64,000 bases of DNA from Hyphomicrobiaceae bacterium (GTDB taxonomy: Bacteria; Pseudomonadota; Alphaproteobacteria; Rhizobiales; Hyphomicrobiaceae). Positions 51,850 through 60,563 of this stretch are shown here, in pieces. The DNA lies in assembly GCA_022844275.1 (NCBI GenBank), contig JALHMB010000006.1, positions 1-64,000 on the forward strand. The letters run 5' to 3'. A program made the translations under genes and the position numbers. The stretch's first letter is position 1; the number at the start of each line of letters is the position of its first letter. Below the pieces are notes generated by a model that made no database searches, had not been told where the DNA came from, and was given only the letters and a program-made list of their open reading frames with translations.

Positions 51850-53910
51850 TCAGTTCTCCCCGATGATCAGCACCCGGTCTGCACCGGCCCGGATATCCGC
51901 CGAGCGCTCATGACGCGCCTGGCGTGTCTGCACCTCGATCACGTAGCTGCCCTGCTGCAGCAGCCCCACGGGCTCGCTCTCGGTCGAGCTCCACACGATC
52001 TGCCCGTTCTGCAGCCTCACTTTCCAGAAGATGTCGCTTACGGGTTCGCCGGGCGCGGATGTGAGCCGCAACCGCACACGGGCCGCCGGCGGGGTGAGGG
52101 TCACGGTCTCGCGTGCCCCGGCGCCGACACCAATCTCGCGGCTCGCCTCGGCGTTGAGCGGGCCGAAGCGGCCTTCGATGCGGTACCTGCCAGCGGCCAG
52201 CACGACGCGCGCATTCTCCCCATAGGCGCGCAGTGTTTTTCCGTCGCGGCGATCGAGTGGCACGATCCGCCATTGCACCTCATCGGGTGAATTCGCGATG
52301 CGTGACACGACTCCCGAGGCGAGATTGAGCTCTGCCGCGTTGAGAAGCAGATCGCGACGCACGACTTCGCCGGCTCCGATCGCGACGCGATCGCGCACTT
52401 CGATGGCGCCGTGGCTGGCGATGACGTGATACGTGCCGGCCGGCAGCGCGAACACGGGCCGTGACGCAGCCGAGCGCGCGACCTCGCGGCGTCCCTGCGG
52501 CGCGTCGGGATCATCCTCCTGAATGACGTAGGTGACCTGCTCGATCCGATTGCTGCCTTCGTGAGGGATGGCTGCAAGCTCGAGTTCTCCCACGGGTAGG
52601 CGCACTTCGACGGCGCGCCGCTCGCCCGCGATGACGGTCGCCTCCTGCACAGTGCGGATGCTGCCGAGCATCGCCACGATCTCGTAGCGCCCCGCCGGCA
52701 GCGCGACCTCACTGCGCGGACCACGCGCAATCCAATTTGACGCCGCAGTCCCCGACTTACTCTCCCCAGCTGCGGGAGGAAGCGCGCGGACGATGAAGCG
52801 CGTACCGTCGAGTGGCTTGTTCGCGCGGCCGGCGATCGCAGCGATCTGCAGCGTGCCGCCCTGCAGCGCGATCTGCATCCGGCTGGAGGCGACATCCGTC
52901 ACCTCGATTTCATTGCGGGCCGAGAGCGTGTCCATCTCGGCCGTGACGGCGTAGCGCCCGGCATCGAGCGGCAGTGTCACGGCACCACCTTCCCGGCGCT
53001 GTACAGCCGCTGAATTTCCGCTGCCGAGCCGCTCGATGCGCCAGCGCACCGGAAGATCCGGCACGGGCAGGGCAGCACCGAGTGTCGCGACGAGTTGCAC
53101 GCCGGGGCCGCCCGGCTCAGGAATTTCCGGTGCGCGTGCAGGCCCTCGCGCAATCGGTGAGGCCGGTCGCGGCATGCGCGATGCAATCTCCACCACCTCG
53201 GCAATGGCATTGATGATCTGTGGACCTGAGGTGACGAGATAGTGCTGGCCGTTCGTCGGCACGGTCAGGCATTGCATCTGGCGCGCATCGGCATGGCTGA
53301 GGCCGATCGACAGCACATGGATGATCAGCCGCGGGTACTGCGCGCGGATCGTATCGATCAGTGCGCAGGGGTTCTGCTGGCAGTTATCGAGATCGTCGTG
53401 GACGAGGAGGATGGTGCCGTGGCTATCCTTCGGCACCGTCTCGAGCGCGATCTGGAGCGCCGCCGCTATGGGCCCGCGGCCCTTCGGATTGAAGTCATTC
53501 AAAAGGTCGGCAACGCGCGCCGGCTCGCCGGCTTCAGGCGCGCGCAGGACCTCGACGTCCTGGCAGCCCGCGCGGCGATGGCCATAGGCGATGAGCCCGA
53601 TCCGCGTACTGGCGGGGAACTTCGGCAAAGCCTCGGCCAGACCTTGGCGGACAACCTGGAACTTCGCGAGCTTCTCGACGCCGAGCTTGCCCCACATGGA
53701 GCCCGAACCGTCTATCACGACCGTGAGCGCCGGCCCCTCGGCTGCCTGGGCCCGCCCGACGGGCAGCACCAGCGCGAGCCCCGCCAGCGCGACCGCGATC
53801 GACCACAAGGCCGCACTCCAGCCGGGGCGGGATCGGGTCGTGCCAAGCACTGGGCCAAGCATTGGGCCATGCATCAAGGCGGGGTTCTCCGCGGGTCGCA
53901 TTCGCACCAT
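51850..53910 (-). CDS. VWA-domain protein with tandem beta-sandwich repeats
   Basis: A 686-residue exported protein. A signal-anchor follows a basic start (AALWSIAVALAGLALVLPVGRAQA, about 33-56). The von Willebrand A domain (about 60-245) has an intact MIDAS: D67-G-S69-G-S71 (VIDGSGSMWG), with LLVHDDLDNC for later metal contacts. After it come about five Ig/PEGA-like repeats, for example LPAGRYEIVAMLGSIRTVQEATV and LAAGRYRIEGRFGPLNAEASREIGV. This points to periplasmic metal-dependent binding to a partner. It lies upstream of the smaller repeat protein on the same strand. The role is unknown. Confidence 0.84.
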   Translation of the reverse strand: MVRMRPAENPALMHGPMLGPVLGTTRSRPGWSAALWSIAVALAGLALVLPVGRAQAAEGPALTVVIDGSGSMWGKLGVEKLAKFQVVRQGLAEALPKFPASTRIGLIAYGHRRAGCQDVEVLRAPEAGEPARVADLLNDFNPKGRGPIAAALQIALETVPKDSHGTILLVHDDLDNCQQNPCALIDTIRAQYPRLIIHVLSIGLSHADARQMQCLTVPTNGQHYLVTSGPQIINAIAEVVEIASRMPRPASPIARGPARAPEIPEPGGPGVQLVATLGAALPVPDLPVRWRIERLGSGNSAAVQRREGGAVTLPLDAGRYAVTAEMDTLSARNEIEVTDVASSRMQIALQGGTLQIAAIAGRANKPLDGTRFIVRALPPAAGESKSGTAASNWIARGPRSEVALPAGRYEIVAMLGSIRTVQEATVIAGERRAVEVRLPVGELELAAIPHEGSNRIEQVTYVIQEDDPDAPQGRREVARSAASRPVFALPAGTYHVIASHGAIEVRDRVAIGAGEVVRRDLLLNAAELNLASGVVSRIANSPDEVQWRIVPLDRRDGKTLRAYGENARVVLAAGRYRIEGRFGPLNAEASREIGVGAGARETVTLTPPAARVRLRLTSAPGEPVSDIFWKVRLQNGQIVWSSTESEPVGLLQQGSYVIEVQTRQARHERSADIRAGADRVLIIGEN

Positions 53911-54006
53911 TGTACCCCAAGGTGATATGCATTAGCGAGTTTGCGTGGGCCTGGATGGGGCCGCCCGCGCATCACGCCACTATCCGCACGCTAGTTTGGA
54001 AAGAGC

Positions 54007-54582
54007 ATGACCAACCCGACGCTCGAGTTGCTGCTGAAGCGCCGATCGGCCAAGGCCGCGCTGCTGACGGCCCCCGGCCCGACCGCGGCAGAGCTCGAAA
54101 CCATCCTGACCTGCGCCGCCCGCGTACCCGATCACAAGAAGCTCGTGCCCTGGCGCTTCATCATCTTCGAGGGTGAGGCCCGCGCCAAATTCGGCGAGCT
54201 CCTAGCACGCACCGTGGCTGCAGAGGAGAAGGAGGCGCCATCGGCCGTGCGCCTCGATGCCGAGCGCGGCCGTCTCACGCGAGCGCCGACCGTCGTTGCC
54301 GTCATCTCCCGGGTCGTTCCCAATCCGGGCGCGCCTGAGATCGAGCAGCTTCTCTCCTGCGGCGCGGCCGCCTTCAATCTCTGCCTCGCTGCCAATGCAC
54401 TTGGTTACGGCACCTGCTGGATTACCGAGTGGTACAGCTTCAGCGCGACCGTCAGCAAAGCCCTCGGCCTCGCCGCCAACGAACGCGTCGCCGGCTTCGT
54501 CTACATCGGTACGGACAGCGCCCCGCAGGAGGACCGCGAGCGCCCCGCCCTTGCCGATATCGTCACGCGCTGGCAGGCCTGA
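54007..54582 (+). CDS. Nitroreductase family protein (YdjA-like)
   Basis: A 191-residue FMN-dependent oxidoreductase. The N-terminal LLLKRRSAKAALLTAPGP with RRS binds FMN phosphate. The middle has ARVPDHKKLVPWRFIIFEGEAR, typical of YdjA with its single-site dimer. The C-terminal part has SCGAAAFNLCLAANALGYGTCWITEW and VYIGT. It lies 35 bp before the flavin reductase gene, so the two are probably one transcript. Native substrate unknown. Confidence 0.92.
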   Translation: MTNPTLELLLKRRSAKAALLTAPGPTAAELETILTCAARVPDHKKLVPWRFIIFEGEARAKFGELLARTVAAEEKEAPSAVRLDAERGRLTRAPTVVAVISRVVPNPGAPEIEQLLSCGAAAFNLCLAANALGYGTCWITEWYSFSATVSKALGLAANERVAGFVYIGTDSAPQEDRERPALADIVTRWQA

Positions 54583-54617
54583 TCTGCCCCAACTAGAGAA
54601 GACCGGAGAAGAAGCGA

Positions 54618-55280
54618 ATGTTCTATGACGCCCTCGAGAACAAGCACGGCCTTAGGCACGATCCGTTCAAGGCGCTGTTGGCGCCTCGCCCCATCGGCTG
54701 GATCGGGACGGTCAGCAACGATGGCATCGCGAACGTCGCGCCCTACAGCTACTTCAATGCCGTCGGCGATCGGCCGCACTACGTCGTGTTCGGCACGGGT
54801 GGCGTGAAGGACTCGCTGCGCAACATCCAGGAGAACGGCGAGTTCACCTGCTCGATGTCCACTTGGGACTTGCGCGAGCACATGAACATGTCCTCCGCCG
54901 CCGTGCCGCCGAACGTCGACGAGTTCCCGCTCTCGGGCCTCACTGGCGTTCGCGGCAAGATCGTCAAAGCGCCGTACGTGAAGGAAGCCGCCGCCGTCTT
55001 CGAGTGCAAGGTCTGGAACACCTTCGAGCTGCCGGCCGTCGCGCCGCAAAAGGGTGGTTACATCATGGTGGTCGGCTACGTTGTCGGCATCCACATCGAC
55101 GACCGCTACATCAAGGACGGGATCGTCAATACCTCGGCTATGCGCCCGATCGGCCGCATGGGTTACATGGAGTACGCCGTCGTCACACCCGAGACGACCT
55201 TCTCCATGAATCGCCCCGAGGTCGACCAGGACGGCAAGGTCATCGGCATCCCCGAAGGCTGGGACGGGAAGTATAGGTAG
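54618..55280 (+). CDS. Flavin reductase-like (DIM6/NTAB) family protein
   Basis: A 220-residue split-barrel FMN-binding protein. FMN contact regions are LLAPRPIGWIGTVSNDGIANVAPYSYFNAVG, with PPHYVVFGTGG-like residues, KDSLRNIQENGEFTCSM and the EFPLSGLTG part. These proteins reduce free flavin or act as the oxygenase partner. GGAGAAG precedes ATG 54618. It follows the nitroreductase gene by 35 bp, so a shared redox role is likely. The substrate is not identifiable. Confidence 0.9.
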   Translation: MFYDALENKHGLRHDPFKALLAPRPIGWIGTVSNDGIANVAPYSYFNAVGDRPHYVVFGTGGVKDSLRNIQENGEFTCSMSTWDLREHMNMSSAAVPPNVDEFPLSGLTGVRGKIVKAPYVKEAAAVFECKVWNTFELPAVAPQKGGYIMVVGYVVGIHIDDRYIKDGIVNTSAMRPIGRMGYMEYAVVTPETTFSMNRPEVDQDGKVIGIPEGWDGKYR

Positions 55281-55283
55281 GGC

Positions 55284-55940
55284 TCACCACGCTGCCCCGC
55301 GCAGCTTCGCTTGGCGGAGTTCCCTTACGGCTTCCGTAATCTCGCGCTCAAGGAACCTGTGTTCGATCCGCTCAAGATGCCGATCATCGAACCAGAGATC
55401 AACGTGCGTGGCCGCACGGCCAATCGGTGCGGTCATCTTGGACATGCTCGCGTCGACTCGTTCGAATAGCAGCCGGCGGAGGTGCTCACGCTCTCGATGG
55501 ACATCAATGATCGGCTCACGATTTCCATCGGAGAACGAGAGAGTAGGTTCGATGCGATCGAAGGTTTGGTCTGCGATTGGGCGCCGCGTGCGCCACGCTT
55601 CGATAGACATGTAAACTAGTGTTCCCAGAACGGTCCACGTCCCCGTTGCTGCGAACCGCGCCGCATCTTTTGTGAGGTTGCGGAGATACTCATCCACAAA
55701 GAGGTCGATGAGGAAATGTGCTTCCCAGCTACCGTCTCGCTGCCGAATGTCGTGAAGGCGGAAATGGCGGGAGTGGTCATTTATATTTGTGGGTATGCGA
55801 CCTTCGGTGAGGAAGTAGGCGTGCGCACCTAGAAATTCTTGAGCTCCGGCAACAATCTGCTTTACCGAGCTGGTCGGCATTTGATGCCGGGAAGCGTCCA
55901 GACCGTCGTAAACGAGCCTTAGCGTATGCGATGCCATCAT
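55284..55940 (-). CDS. Hypothetical protein of unknown family
   Basis: A 218-residue protein I do not recognise. It starts SHTLRLVYDGLDASRHQMP, has a His-rich middle (NDHSRHFRLHDIRQRDGSWEAHF), and one moderately hydrophobic segment (ATGTWTVLGTLVYMSIEAW, about residues 105-123) that could be a membrane helix or buried core. The C-terminal half is highly charged and probably helical (HREREHLRRLLFERVD, RHLERIEHRFLEREITEAVREL). Codon use is less GC-biased than its neighbours, for example around 55780-55800. It is convergent with the flavin reductase gene and unrelated to it by family, so it may be a transferred single gene. The start is either of two adjacent ATGs. Confidence 0.62.
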   Translation of the reverse strand: MMASHTLRLVYDGLDASRHQMPTSSVKQIVAGAQEFLGAHAYFLTEGRIPTNINDHSRHFRLHDIRQRDGSWEAHFLIDLFVDEYLRNLTKDAARFAATGTWTVLGTLVYMSIEAWRTRRPIADQTFDRIEPTLSFSDGNREPIIDVHREREHLRRLLFERVDASMSKMTAPIGRAATHVDLWFDDRHLERIEHRFLEREITEAVRELRQAKLRGAAW

Positions 55941-56038
55941 GGCGCTCCGCGGCAATATTCTATTGCCAAGCTAGTGAACGCCATAAATGATTCGCTTAGC
56001 ACTGCAAAGCGCTGAGTGCCAATGCCTTGCGGGGCCCC

Positions 56039-57136
56039 CTATCCCCTCACCGCCGCTTCCGTCGTGCCGTCGAAGAAGTGCGCGCGCTTCGGGTTGAAGG
56101 CGAGGCGGATCTTCTCGCCGGGCTTCACGCGCACCGTCGGATCGACGCTCGCCACCATGCTGTTCGGGCCGCAGCTCACGTCGAGCAGAATCTCGGAGCC
56201 GAGCTGCTCGGCGACCTCGACCACGGCCTCGAAGGTCTGCGTCGACGGCTCCGAACCATCTGCAATACGCAGATCCTCAGGCCGGATGCCGAACGTCGCG
56301 GGCATGCCGACATGCGCGCCGAGCGGGGCCGTCAGATGCTCGGGCACGCCGATCTTGATTGCATTGTTCGCCGCGACGAGCCCGCTGCCGTTCTGAGCGA
56401 TGATGACATCTGCGAAATTCATCGCCGGCGAGCCGATGAACCCCGCGACATACTTGTTGGCCGGCGTGTTGTAGAGATCGAGTGGCTCGCCCACTTGCTG
56501 GATGAGGCCGTCCTTCATAACAACGACGCGATCGCCGAGCGTCATGGCCTCGACCTGATCGTGCGTGACGTAGATCGCGGTCGTACCGAGGCGCTGGTGG
56601 AGCTTCTTGAGCTCGACGCGCATCTGCACGCGCAGTTTGGCGTCGAGGTTCGACAGCGGCTCGTCGAACAGGAAGACCTGTGGATTGCGGACGATCGCGC
56701 GGCCGAGCGCGACGCGCTGGCGCTGACCGCCCGAGAGCTGGCGCGGCTTTCTGTGCAGGTGATCCTTGATGCCGAGGATATCCGCAGCGTTATCAACCCG
56801 CCGCTTGATCTCCGCCTTGTCGAACTTCCGCATTTTCAGTCCGAAGGCCATGTTGTCGTAGACGCTCATGTGCGGATAGAGCGCGTAGTTCTGGAAGACC
56901 ATGGCGATGTCACGGTCCATGGGTGGCAGCTCGTTCACGACCGTATCGCCGATCAGGACACGACCCTCGGTGATCGTCTCGAGGCCTGCCACCATCCTAA
57001 GCGTCGTCGTCTTGCCGCAGCCCGATGGGCCAACGAGGACCACGAACTCGTGGTCCTTGATTTCGAGACTGACGCCTTTCACCGCATGAAAGTCGTCATA
57101 GTGCTTATGAACCTCGCGGATGCTCACCGTTGCCAT
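56039..57136 (-). CDS. ABC importer ATPase, MalK/UgpC type
   Basis: A 365-residue ATPase of carbohydrate-type importers. Walker A is GPSGCGKTT (36-44), the signature LSGGQRQR is at about 135-142, Walker B is FLFDEPLSNLD, and the switch His is in YVTHDQVEA. The C-terminal part (about 235-365) is the OB/TOBE regulatory domain with FGIRPEDL. It is last in an operon with two permeases and a binding protein. MalK-type ATPases are sometimes shared between transporters, so the assignment to this system rests on position. Confidence 0.95.
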   Translation of the reverse strand: MATVSIREVHKHYDDFHAVKGVSLEIKDHEFVVLVGPSGCGKTTTLRMVAGLETITEGRVLIGDTVVNELPPMDRDIAMVFQNYALYPHMSVYDNMAFGLKMRKFDKAEIKRRVDNAADILGIKDHLHRKPRQLSGGQRQRVALGRAIVRNPQVFLFDEPLSNLDAKLRVQMRVELKKLHQRLGTTAIYVTHDQVEAMTLGDRVVVMKDGLIQQVGEPLDLYNTPANKYVAGFIGSPAMNFADVIIAQNGSGLVAANNAIKIGVPEHLTAPLGAHVGMPATFGIRPEDLRIADGSEPSTQTFEAVVEVAEQLGSEILLDVSCGPNSMVASVDPTVRVKPGEKIRLAFNPKRAHFFDGTTEAAVRG

Positions 57137-57143
57137 CGTGCGT

Positions 57144-57995
57144 CTATCCTTTGACCGAGCCCGTGAGGCCAGAAACGTAGTGTTCGACGAAGAAGGAGTA
57201 GGCGATCGCCACCGGGATCGACCCGAGCAGCGCGCCTGCCATCAGCGGTCCCCAGAAGAAGACGTCGCCGCGTATGAGCTCTGAGACGACGCCGACCGGC
57301 ACCGTCTTCTGCTCGGGACTCGAGAGGAACACGAGCGCGTAGATGAACTCGTTCCACGAGAGCGTGAACGCGAAGATGCCCGCCGAGAGAATGCCCGGAA
57401 CGGCTACGGGTATGATGATGTAGAGCATCGCCTGCCATCGCGACGCGCCGTCTATTCGGGCGCATTCCTCGAGTTCCTTCGGCACGGCCTTGAAGTAGCC
57501 CATCATGAGCCACGTACAGAAGGGTATGAGGAATGTCGGATAGGTCAGGATGAGCGACCACGGCGTGTCGCCGAGCTTGTAGTTGCGGATGATCTCCGAG
57601 AGCGGAATGAAGAGCAGCGTCTGCGGCACGAGGTAGGTGATGAAGATGCCGGTACCGAGGCTGCCGGCGAAGGGAAAGTTGAGTCGTGACAGCGCATAGC
57701 CGGCGAGCACGCCGCAGAACAGCGAGATCACCGTCGAAGCCAGCGCGATGAACATCGTGTTCCACATCCAGGTGGCGAACATCGTCTCCGAGAAAAGGTA
57801 CTTGATGTGATCGAGCGTCGGGTTCCACGTCCAGAACGGCGTGTAGTTCACCGCCCGCCAGGGCCGGTACAGCTCGCCGTCGGGCCGGAAGGTCGTGATC
57901 ACCATCCAGTAGAACGGGAACAGCAGGAAGATCAGGAACAGCGCGAGCGGAATGCGGAAGTACACCCATCGGCGCCAAGCTTCGCCTTCGATCAT
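57144..57995 (-). CDS. Carbohydrate-type ABC transporter permease (MalG-like)
   Basis: A 283-residue inner-membrane permease with six helices. The EAA loop that contacts the ATPase is visible as ELEECARIDGASRWQAMLYIIIP. ATG 57995 shares one base with the stop of the other permease (TGATG), which fixes the start although the frame runs open to 58670. The final part FVEHYVSGLTGSVKG is typical of MalG/UgpE. It ends 7 bp before the ATPase gene. Confidence 0.94.
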   Translation of the reverse strand: MIEGEAWRRWVYFRIPLALFLIFLLFPFYWMVITTFRPDGELYRPWRAVNYTPFWTWNPTLDHIKYLFSETMFATWMWNTMFIALASTVISLFCGVLAGYALSRLNFPFAGSLGTGIFITYLVPQTLLFIPLSEIIRNYKLGDTPWSLILTYPTFLIPFCTWLMMGYFKAVPKELEECARIDGASRWQAMLYIIIPVAVPGILSAGIFAFTLSWNEFIYALVFLSSPEQKTVPVGVVSELIRGDVFFWGPLMAGALLGSIPVAIAYSFFVEHYVSGLTGSVKG

Positions 57996-58930
57996 CAGCG
58001 GACCTCCACGCGGCGGATGTAGAGAAGCTGAGCAATCACGATCAGCAGCAGTATCGGAAACATTGCGAGCGACACAGCGGCGCCTTGACTCAGGAGGCCG
58101 GTGCCTACCCCGAGCTGGTAGGCGTATGTCGCGAACAAATGAGTCGCGTTGGCCGGGCCGCCACCAGTCATGACGTAGACGATCTGGAAATCGGCGAACG
58201 TCTGGATGACGGAAAACAGCACAACGACCATCGTCACGGGCAGCAGCAGCGGCCAGGTAATGTGCCAGAAGCGCTGCCACGGCCGCGCGCCATCGATCGC
58301 GGCGGCCTCGTTGAGATCGGGGCTGATGGTTTGCAGGCCGGCGAGCAGCGAGATCGCGAAGAACGGGACGCCGCGCCAGATATTGACGATGATAATCGAC
58401 AGCATCGCGAGGTCGCCGTCGCCGAGCCAGTTGATGGCCACGCGGATCATGCCCGTCTGATAGAGCATCCAGTTGAGGACGCTGAAGGTCGGGTCGAACA
58501 TCCATTTCCACGCAAACGTGGAAAGCACCGTCGGGATGATGAATGGGAGCAGGATGAAGGCGCGGGTAAACGCCTTGAACTTGAAGGTGCGATTGAGAAG
58601 CAGCGCCAGCCACAAGCCGAGCGCCAGCTTGAATATAGTCGTCACCAGTGTGTACAGGCACGTGTTCCACACCACCGCGTGGAAGATCGGATCCACCGCC
58701 AACTTTCGGAAGTTGTCGAGACCAACGAACTCGCCGGGCACGCCGACGCGCGAGTCCGTCACGGACAGCATGAGGCCACGCATGAACGGGTAGGCGATGA
58801 ACAGCCCCAGCAGGACCATCGTCGGCAGCAGAAGAAGCCAGGCGAGGTTACGTTCACTTTCGAGCGGCCGCCACTTGGGCTTTGGCACGATAACGCGTTC
58901 GGGAGTGGCAGTGGACGCCGCAACAGCCAT
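57995..58930 (-). CDS. Carbohydrate-type ABC transporter permease (MalF/UgpA-like)
   Basis: A 311-residue permease with about six helices and the EAA motif DLNEAAAIDGARPWQRFWHITWP. The N-terminal ERNLAWLLLLPTMVLLGLFIAYP and the LSVTDSRVG loop fit the sugar-importer MalF/UgpA group. AAGGAC lies before ATG 58930. Downstream it is coupled to the second permease. The 122-bp gap to the binding-protein gene contains a stem-loop (59006-59030) of the kind that protects binding-protein mRNA. Confidence 0.94.
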   Translation of the reverse strand: MAVAASTATPERVIVPKPKWRPLESERNLAWLLLLPTMVLLGLFIAYPFMRGLMLSVTDSRVGVPGEFVGLDNFRKLAVDPIFHAVVWNTCLYTLVTTIFKLALGLWLALLLNRTFKFKAFTRAFILLPFIIPTVLSTFAWKWMFDPTFSVLNWMLYQTGMIRVAINWLGDGDLAMLSIIIVNIWRGVPFFAISLLAGLQTISPDLNEAAAIDGARPWQRFWHITWPLLLPVTMVVVLFSVIQTFADFQIVYVMTGGGPANATHLFATYAYQLGVGTGLLSQGAAVSLAMFPILLLIVIAQLLYIRRVEVR

Positions 58931-59052
58931 CGGCGATTTGTCCTTTCGGAAGAGTTTGTGAGCCCAGTGGGCAGGCTTTGCCTACCAACACCATCTGTCG
59001 CAAATGACCGGAGCGCAGTGCGCCCCGGCCATGTCATTCCGATCAGAACGTC

Positions 59053-60378
59053 TCAGCTTCCGTAGATCGTTTTGAGCTGTGCCTCGCAGGCCGCGACAGC
59101 ATCCTCGGCCTTCTGGCCGCGAATGACGCCAGCGAACATGTTACCAATGAGGTACTTCGTGAGCACTTCGGCCGCCTTTGCATTGGGCTCGCCGGGATAG
59201 CCTGGCGTAAGGCCGAGCTTTCCGGCGACTGCGTACGGCGCCATCACCGGATCCTTCTTCCACAGGTCGTGGGTTTCCCAGCCGGTCGTGCCGGGCGTGT
59301 AGAAGCCGAGACCGGTCGAGAACCACTGGTCGTAGTTTTCCTTTTTGTGGATGAAGCGCAGCAGATCCTTCGTCGCGCTCACGTTCTTCGAATAGCTCGG
59401 AACAACGTGTGACGTGAACGTGTGGAACCCGAACTGCCCTGCCGGTCCGGCGGGCAACGGTGCATGAAGGATATCTTCCTTCAACGGATTACCGTTCTGT
59501 TGCTTGTACTGCTCTGGCTTACGTGAGGACTCGATATAGATCGAAGCTCCATTGAGCGTCGAACAAATGGTGCCGGCGAGGAACGCACGATTGTTGGATG
59601 CGTCATCCCAGGCGAGTCCGCCCTCGTCGAATGCCTCCGTCCAGGCCGAGGCCATCCACTTCGCCGCGTCGATGGTTGCTTTCGAGTTGATGACAACTTT
59701 CCCCTTGTCGTCGATCTCGGCGCCACCGAACGACCACAACAGCGGATAGGCAAATGTCGGTGGATCGCCAAAAGACTGGCCGAACGACTGCCCGATCGGG
59801 TAGCCCTTCGCCTTCAGCTTCTTGCCGGCGTCACGATACTGGTCCCACGTCTTCGGGAACTCGTTGTAGCCGACCTCGGCGAACCAGGATTTGCGGTACG
59901 CGTTCATGGCGCCGATGATCGCCATCGGCATCGAGAAGAACTTGCCGCCCGATGAGCAGTTGGCGCTGGCGAGCTTGTACCAGCCGCCCTGATCCTTGCC
60001 GATCTCGCCCGCGACATCGCTGACGTCGACAAGGCTCGCCTGATAGAGGTGCGGGTGGTTGTTGAACAGCATCAGCAGGTCGGGCCCGGCGCCCGACTGG
60101 ATGCCCGAGGTGATGCGCGGCTGGAGATCGTTGCCGTTCACCGTCTCGTAGCGGACCTTGATGCCGAGTGCCTTCTCCGCCTCGGGCAGCAGCTTCGTGC
60201 GGAGGAGCGCGTCGCAAGCGGGAACAAAGTCGTTCCACCTGAGCCAGTGAACAGTCGTCTGCTGTGCGTACGCGGGAGCCCGGCCGGTGGCCAGGATGCC
60301 TGCGAGGCCGCCCGAGGATGCGGCGAGTGCGCCGGCTCCCGTTGTCTTGAGGAATCTCCGACGTGATACACCCGTCAT
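59053..60378 (-). CDS. ABC transporter extracellular solute-binding protein, Tat-exported
   Basis: A 441-residue binding protein of the sugar (family 1) type. The Tat signal VSRRRFLKTTGAGALAASSGG ends near PAYAQ. The mature part starts TTVHWLRWNDFVPACD. Fold landmarks are RITSGIQSGAGPDLLMLFNNHPHLYQ, PMAIIGAMNAYRKSWF and TWDQYRDAGKKLKAKGYP. A GGGAGG Shine-Dalgarno precedes ATG 60378. It is first in the operon with two permeases and the ATPase. Export by Tat rather than Sec is noted in several Hyphomicrobiales binding proteins. The ligand is not determined; sugars, polyols and organic compounds are all possible. Confidence 0.94.
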   Translation of the reverse strand: MTGVSRRRFLKTTGAGALAASSGGLAGILATGRAPAYAQQTTVHWLRWNDFVPACDALLRTKLLPEAEKALGIKVRYETVNGNDLQPRITSGIQSGAGPDLLMLFNNHPHLYQASLVDVSDVAGEIGKDQGGWYKLASANCSSGGKFFSMPMAIIGAMNAYRKSWFAEVGYNEFPKTWDQYRDAGKKLKAKGYPIGQSFGQSFGDPPTFAYPLLWSFGGAEIDDKGKVVINSKATIDAAKWMASAWTEAFDEGGLAWDDASNNRAFLAGTICSTLNGASIYIESSRKPEQYKQQNGNPLKEDILHAPLPAGPAGQFGFHTFTSHVVPSYSKNVSATKDLLRFIHKKENYDQWFSTGLGFYTPGTTGWETHDLWKKDPVMAPYAVAGKLGLTPGYPGEPNAKAAEVLTKYLIGNMFAGVIRGQKAEDAVAACEAQLKTIYGS

Positions 60379-60563
60379 TCTAGTAACCTCCCTTGAAAGC
60401 ACCTTGTTTGTTGATGGCGCTGTTATTGGTTTTTGCTTTGAGCAGGCAGCAGCCTACGCGCACGCTGATATTTCAGCAAGCGTTTGGATGGGTGGACGCG
60501 CGCGATAATGCGGCCGAATTTCAGGCACGTCTTCGCAGTGCAGCAAATTACGAGAGAGCGAAC

